Positions 6,606-9,122 of a stretch of 9,122 nucleotides of DNA are shown one piece after another. The DNA lies in the NCBI RefSeq assembly GCF_002420705.1, contig NZ_DIIM01000027.1, positions 1 to 9,122 on the forward strand, given 5' to 3'. The translations under genes and the position numbers were made by a program. The notes beneath the pieces are model-generated. The model searched no databases and was not told the origin of the DNA. It was given only the letters and a program-made list of their open reading frames with translations. This stretch comes from Sphingobacterium sp. UBA5670 (GTDB lineage Bacteria > Bacteroidota > Bacteroidia > Sphingobacteriales > Sphingobacteriaceae). Within the stretch, counting starts at the first letter, position 1; each line of letters opens with the position of its first letter.

Positions 6606-8758
6606 AAGCGCTATATTTAAAGTATTTTTTAATTTTTACACTTCTATTTACATTTTTCAGCGGCGATGCACAGACACAATATTCAGATACGCTATTGCCA
6701 AAACAGCTTGACTCCGTTTTTATTAAATCCCAGTTTAGGAAAGATAGATCTAGCTATCAGTCTGCACGCATAAACATTCCTGATTACGAGAATCCGCAGG
6801 TTACAACAAGCGTAGGTACCAGCCTAACCAAAAATAGAAACTATTATACCCAGACGGCTATGTTGGCAAATGCAGCCGGCGTAACCCCTAGCTGGGCAGG
6901 TGTTGCACCTTATTTTACAATTCGTGGATTTCGGACCAGAAGTAATTTTAGAAATGGCCTCAATGCTTATCTACACTACAGCGATGAAAATAGTAATGTA
7001 CAGCAGCTGGATGTCATAAAAGGACCTAGCGGTACATTGTTTGGCGGTACAAATATGGCTTTCGGTGGATTGATCAATGTGCTCACCTATATTCCCGTTG
7101 ATAGTATATTTACAAATTTTTCGCTCGCTACGGGCAACAATGCCCTCCATCGCGCCAATATTGAAATAAATGCACCACTGGATTCAGCACATAAATCCCT
7201 GTTCAGAATGTTTGGGACATATACCTCTAGAAAGAGTTTCCAGGATCAGGGATTGAATAAAAGCCTTTTCCTGGCACCAAGTTTTAGCTATCAGTTGAGT
7301 CCTGACCTTAAGATTAGAATGGAGGCAGAATTCTTGCACAGAAATACCACAAATAATCCCTTGTTTACACCGGGTAATCCGCTTATCGGCGGTATTGCTA
7401 CAAACGTACAGCATTCTAACGATCTCAATTTGGACTACTTCAGCTCTTATACGAATAACAGCTTTCTATGGCGAACATCATCACTGAATTTTTATGGAAA
7501 AATAAGTTACGCCATTTCGCCGGTTTGGCAGTCTGAAACAAACCTCGCCAGCACAAACAGTACTTCAAATGGCGATTATCAAACAAACCTGCTCGTCAAC
7601 AATAATGCTGCAGTAGCTAGGAAGGTATTACACTATAAATCCGAGGATATCAGTAACTATCAGGTCCAACAAAACTTTATCGGTAATTTTAAGATAGGGG
7701 GCTGGGACAATAAATTATTGATCGGTCTTGACTACCAACGCTATAGTTATGGAGCAAACTATAAAAATGCTGGTTACGTGGATACAGTAGCTATTGCTGG
7801 TCCTTCTGCTGCAGCTAATTTATTTCATGCAGATCTGATCCGTAATCTCGTAGTTTCCAAGCAGCCCAATAATTCGGTCGCGCCTCAAAATAGCTATTCG
7901 GCTTATGTTTCAGACGTTATCAAACCCACCGATGCGTTGACGCTGATGCTCAGTGCCAGGTACGATAGATTAATCAATTTGGGTACAAAAGATCTATTGA
8001 CTGCCGTCACAACTGCGGATTATAAACAGTCGTCCATTACGCCTAAAATAGGTCTGACTTATCAGCTTATTCCAAAAATTATAACAGTTTTTGGAAATTA
8101 TATGAGCGGATTCCAAAATCTCGCTCCGACGAGTGCAAATGGCATTGTATATAATTTTAAACCCCAATACGGAAGCCAGCTCGAGACTGGTGTCAAAATA
8201 GCGGTTCCTAACAATGCACTTGACCTTACTCTGAGCTACTATGATATCAGGGTGCGCAATTCGGTGATTACAGATCCAGAAGATGCCACAAAATATATTC
8301 AGGGAGGAAAACAGTATAGCCGTGGTGTAGAGTTCGACATACAGTCCGAACCATTACCCAATTTTTTTATACATGCGGGTGGAGCTTACAACACCAGTAA
8401 GTTAACAGTTGCAGATGCAGCCGTTCAGGGATTAAGGCCTGTAAACGCTGGTCCAGAATGGTCTTTCACCTGGTATGCTAGCTATGAACTGCCGGTAAAT
8501 AGTGACAGCAGGTGGAATGCTGGATTTGGAGGGAATTACGCTGGTGAGGATCTGATTATCAACAGTAAAAGCGCTGGGAGTTTTTATACCAATGCTTATA
8601 CACTTTGCAATGGCAATATAGGTTATACTTATAGACAGTTTCAATGTAGATTGACTTCCGAAAATTTATTTAATACACGTTATTATTATGGTGGAAGGGG
8701 TTTTATTACACCAGGCAACCTGCGGCAGTGCATTTTGTCCATGACCTTGCGTTTTTAG
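6602..8758 (+). CDS. TonB-dependent siderophore-type outer-membrane receptor
   Basis: A 718-residue outer-membrane receptor that should import a ferric siderophore or another metal chelate using TonB energy. Residues 1-24 form a signal peptide (KYFLIFTLLFTFFSGDAQ). LDSVFI (36-41) is a candidate TonB box. The plug (about 60-165) has the family motifs FTIRGF (105-110) and VIKGPSGTLFGG (138-149). The beta-barrel follows, with typical late strands (YDRL, SPKIGLTY-like, FGNYMSGF, QLETGVKI, LSYYDI, SRGVEFDI, SENLFNTRYYYG) and a terminal Phe718 for barrel assembly. Unlike many Bacteroidota receptors it lacks an N-terminal carboxypeptidase-like domain and any signalling extension. No ATG occurs before the signal peptide in frame; TTG 6602 is the only sensible start (an in-frame stop lies at 6587). 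The upstream Cys-motif gene is a probable partner. The substrate cannot be read from the sequence. Confidence 0.92.
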   Translation: MKALYLKYFLIFTLLFTFFSGDAQTQYSDTLLPKQLDSVFIKSQFRKDRSSYQSARINIPDYENPQVTTSVGTSLTKNRNYYTQTAMLANAAGVTPSWAGVAPYFTIRGFRTRSNFRNGLNAYLHYSDENSNVQQLDVIKGPSGTLFGGTNMAFGGLINVLTYIPVDSIFTNFSLATGNNALHRANIEINAPLDSAHKSLFRMFGTYTSRKSFQDQGLNKSLFLAPSFSYQLSPDLKIRMEAEFLHRNTTNNPLFTPGNPLIGGIATNVQHSNDLNLDYFSSYTNNSFLWRTSSLNFYGKISYAISPVWQSETNLASTNSTSNGDYQTNLLVNNNAAVARKVLHYKSEDISNYQVQQNFIGNFKIGGWDNKLLIGLDYQRYSYGANYKNAGYVDTVAIAGPSAAANLFHADLIRNLVVSKQPNNSVAPQNSYSAYVSDVIKPTDALTLMLSARYDRLINLGTKDLLTAVTTADYKQSSITPKIGLTYQLIPKIITVFGNYMSGFQNLAPTSANGIVYNFKPQYGSQLETGVKIAVPNNALDLTLSYYDIRVRNSVITDPEDATKYIQGGKQYSRGVEFDIQSEPLPNFFIHAGGAYNTSKLTVADAAVQGLRPVNAGPEWSFTWYASYELPVNSDSRWNAGFGGNYAGEDLIINSKSAGSFYTNAYTLCNGNIGYTYRQFQCRLTSENLFNTRYYYGGRGFITPGNLRQCILSMTLRF

Positions 8759-9066
8759 TGCTGTTATCATAATAAGCCTATTGATGGGTTATTCAGTGCT
8801 TGTTCTACAACCTAAAACTGGAAGAGTTTGTAAAATCATACTGCGATGAGGTGAGTGGTTGCATCTTGTTGGTGGTCCGATACAGTTTGCTGAAGAACAT
8901 TAGTTATATTTATTCATCAAATTATCGTTAGGCGTGTTTAACATGAAGGAACTATTAATTATAAATATTTGCGTATTTGGAGCACTGTAGACAGAAAGCT
9001 AGAAAACATATAGAAGAACTCACACCGAGCAGAATCAATGGCCGTTGGATCAACGAATCTAAAAAA
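8759..9066. other. Region without an intact gene, with decayed reading frames
   Basis: No complete gene is visible between the receptor stop and the IS-like end. A 48-codon frame (8785-8931, + strand) is open but has no ATG and no recognisable motif. At 8943 an ATG begins a 15-residue hydrophobic peptide, MKELLIINICVFGAL, which looks like the start of a signal peptide but stops at TAG 8988. In another frame, 8965-9090 is open and reads IEELTPSRINGRWINES towards its end before stopping inside the IS-like repeat. Together these last two may be the frameshifted 5' part of a small exported-protein gene cut by the insertion. A weak hairpin (8771-8793) after the receptor has a mismatch and no U-run. 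Confidence 0.4.
8943..9066 (+). pseudogene. Possible truncated gene remnant before the IS-like end
   Basis: ATG 8943 starts a lysine-then-hydrophobic sequence typical of a signal peptide (MKELLIINICVFGAL), ended by TAG at 8988. A second frame, open from 8965, continues with polar, protein-like sequence (QKARKHIEELTP, then SRINGRWINES) up to the putative IS end at 9067 and stops at TAA 9088 within it. One frameshift between 8965 and 8988 would join the two. I do not recognise the family. Confidence 0.3.
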
Positions 9067-9122
9067 GGGACTGTCCCATCAAGTGTGTAAATAAAAAATA
9101 CGGAGTTCAGTTATGTTCCTTA
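9067..9122 (+). mobile_element. Putative end of an IS256-like insertion sequence (partial)
   Basis: GGGACTGTCCC (9067-9077) followed by AAGTGTGTAAATAAAAAA (9081-9098) resembles the terminal inverted repeats of IS256-family elements, which often carry a GTGTAAA core some 20 bases from the tip. The orientation, tip on the left and GTGTAAA inward, means the element body lies to the right, beyond the window. No transposase coding sequence is seen within the 56 bases available. The call is by motif memory and would fail if no transposase follows. Confidence 0.42.

Noticed and set aside
8771..8793. Terminator hairpin after the receptor gene
   Set aside because: AATAAGCC against GGGTTATT has a G-G mismatch, a weak stem and no following T-run.
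1..9122. CRISPR array, tRNA or rRNA genes, phage genes
   Set aside because: No regularly spaced direct repeats, no tRNA-like cloverleaf sequence and no rRNA-like or phage-like segments were seen on either strand.

Overview
The window looks like a chromosomal segment of a Bacteroidota bacterium, most likely Sphingobacteriaceae (Sphingobacterium/Pedobacter-like). The reasons are AT-rich DNA, few Shine-Dalgarno sites, a clear Bacteroidota-type promoter (TTG-N17-TAnnTTTG), the short Crp-family regulator ending in a YIASYLGI-type helix-turn-helix, a single-domain secreted fasciclin protein, and a TonB-dependent receptor preceded by a small CxGKC protein. The genus is inferred from family resemblance, not from a marker gene.

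Left part (1-3096, all + strand): a secreted 5-hydroxyisourate hydrolase (70-498); 38 bp later a phytoene/squalene-synthase-type enzyme (537-1379); then a TIGR01777-type NAD-dependent epimerase (1435-2357) broken by a one-base deletion and a nearby nonsense codon, both in its nucleotide-binding loop; then a Crp/Fnr-family regulator (2533-3096).

Middle part (3097-5743): an acyltransferase-3 membrane protein with its own recognisable promoter, whose real start is ATG 3174; an unrecognised two-helix membrane protein (4435-4971); a perfect 14-bp hairpin that can terminate transcription from both sides; and a convergent secreted FAS1-domain protein (5177-5743, - strand). The stop codon of the FAS1 gene lies in a 25-bp imperfect tandem duplication.

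Right part (5744-9122): an AT-rich divergent intergenic region, then a small membrane-anchored or secreted cysteine-motif protein (6019-6417) and a TonB-dependent siderophore-type receptor (6602-8758, TTG start). These two form a probable outer-membrane metal or metal-chelate uptake module, and are the best candidate here for a little-described partnership. The final 364 bp hold no intact gene: there are remnants of a reading frame, and from about 9067 what looks like the terminal inverted repeat of an IS256-like insertion sequence that continues past the window.

I see no tRNA, rRNA, CRISPR array or phage gene. Most of the window is ordinary chromosomal content. The unusual points are the fresh pseudogene, the tandem repeat at the FAS1 stop, the Cys-protein/receptor pair with a tiny overlapping frame between them, and the truncated frame at the IS end.
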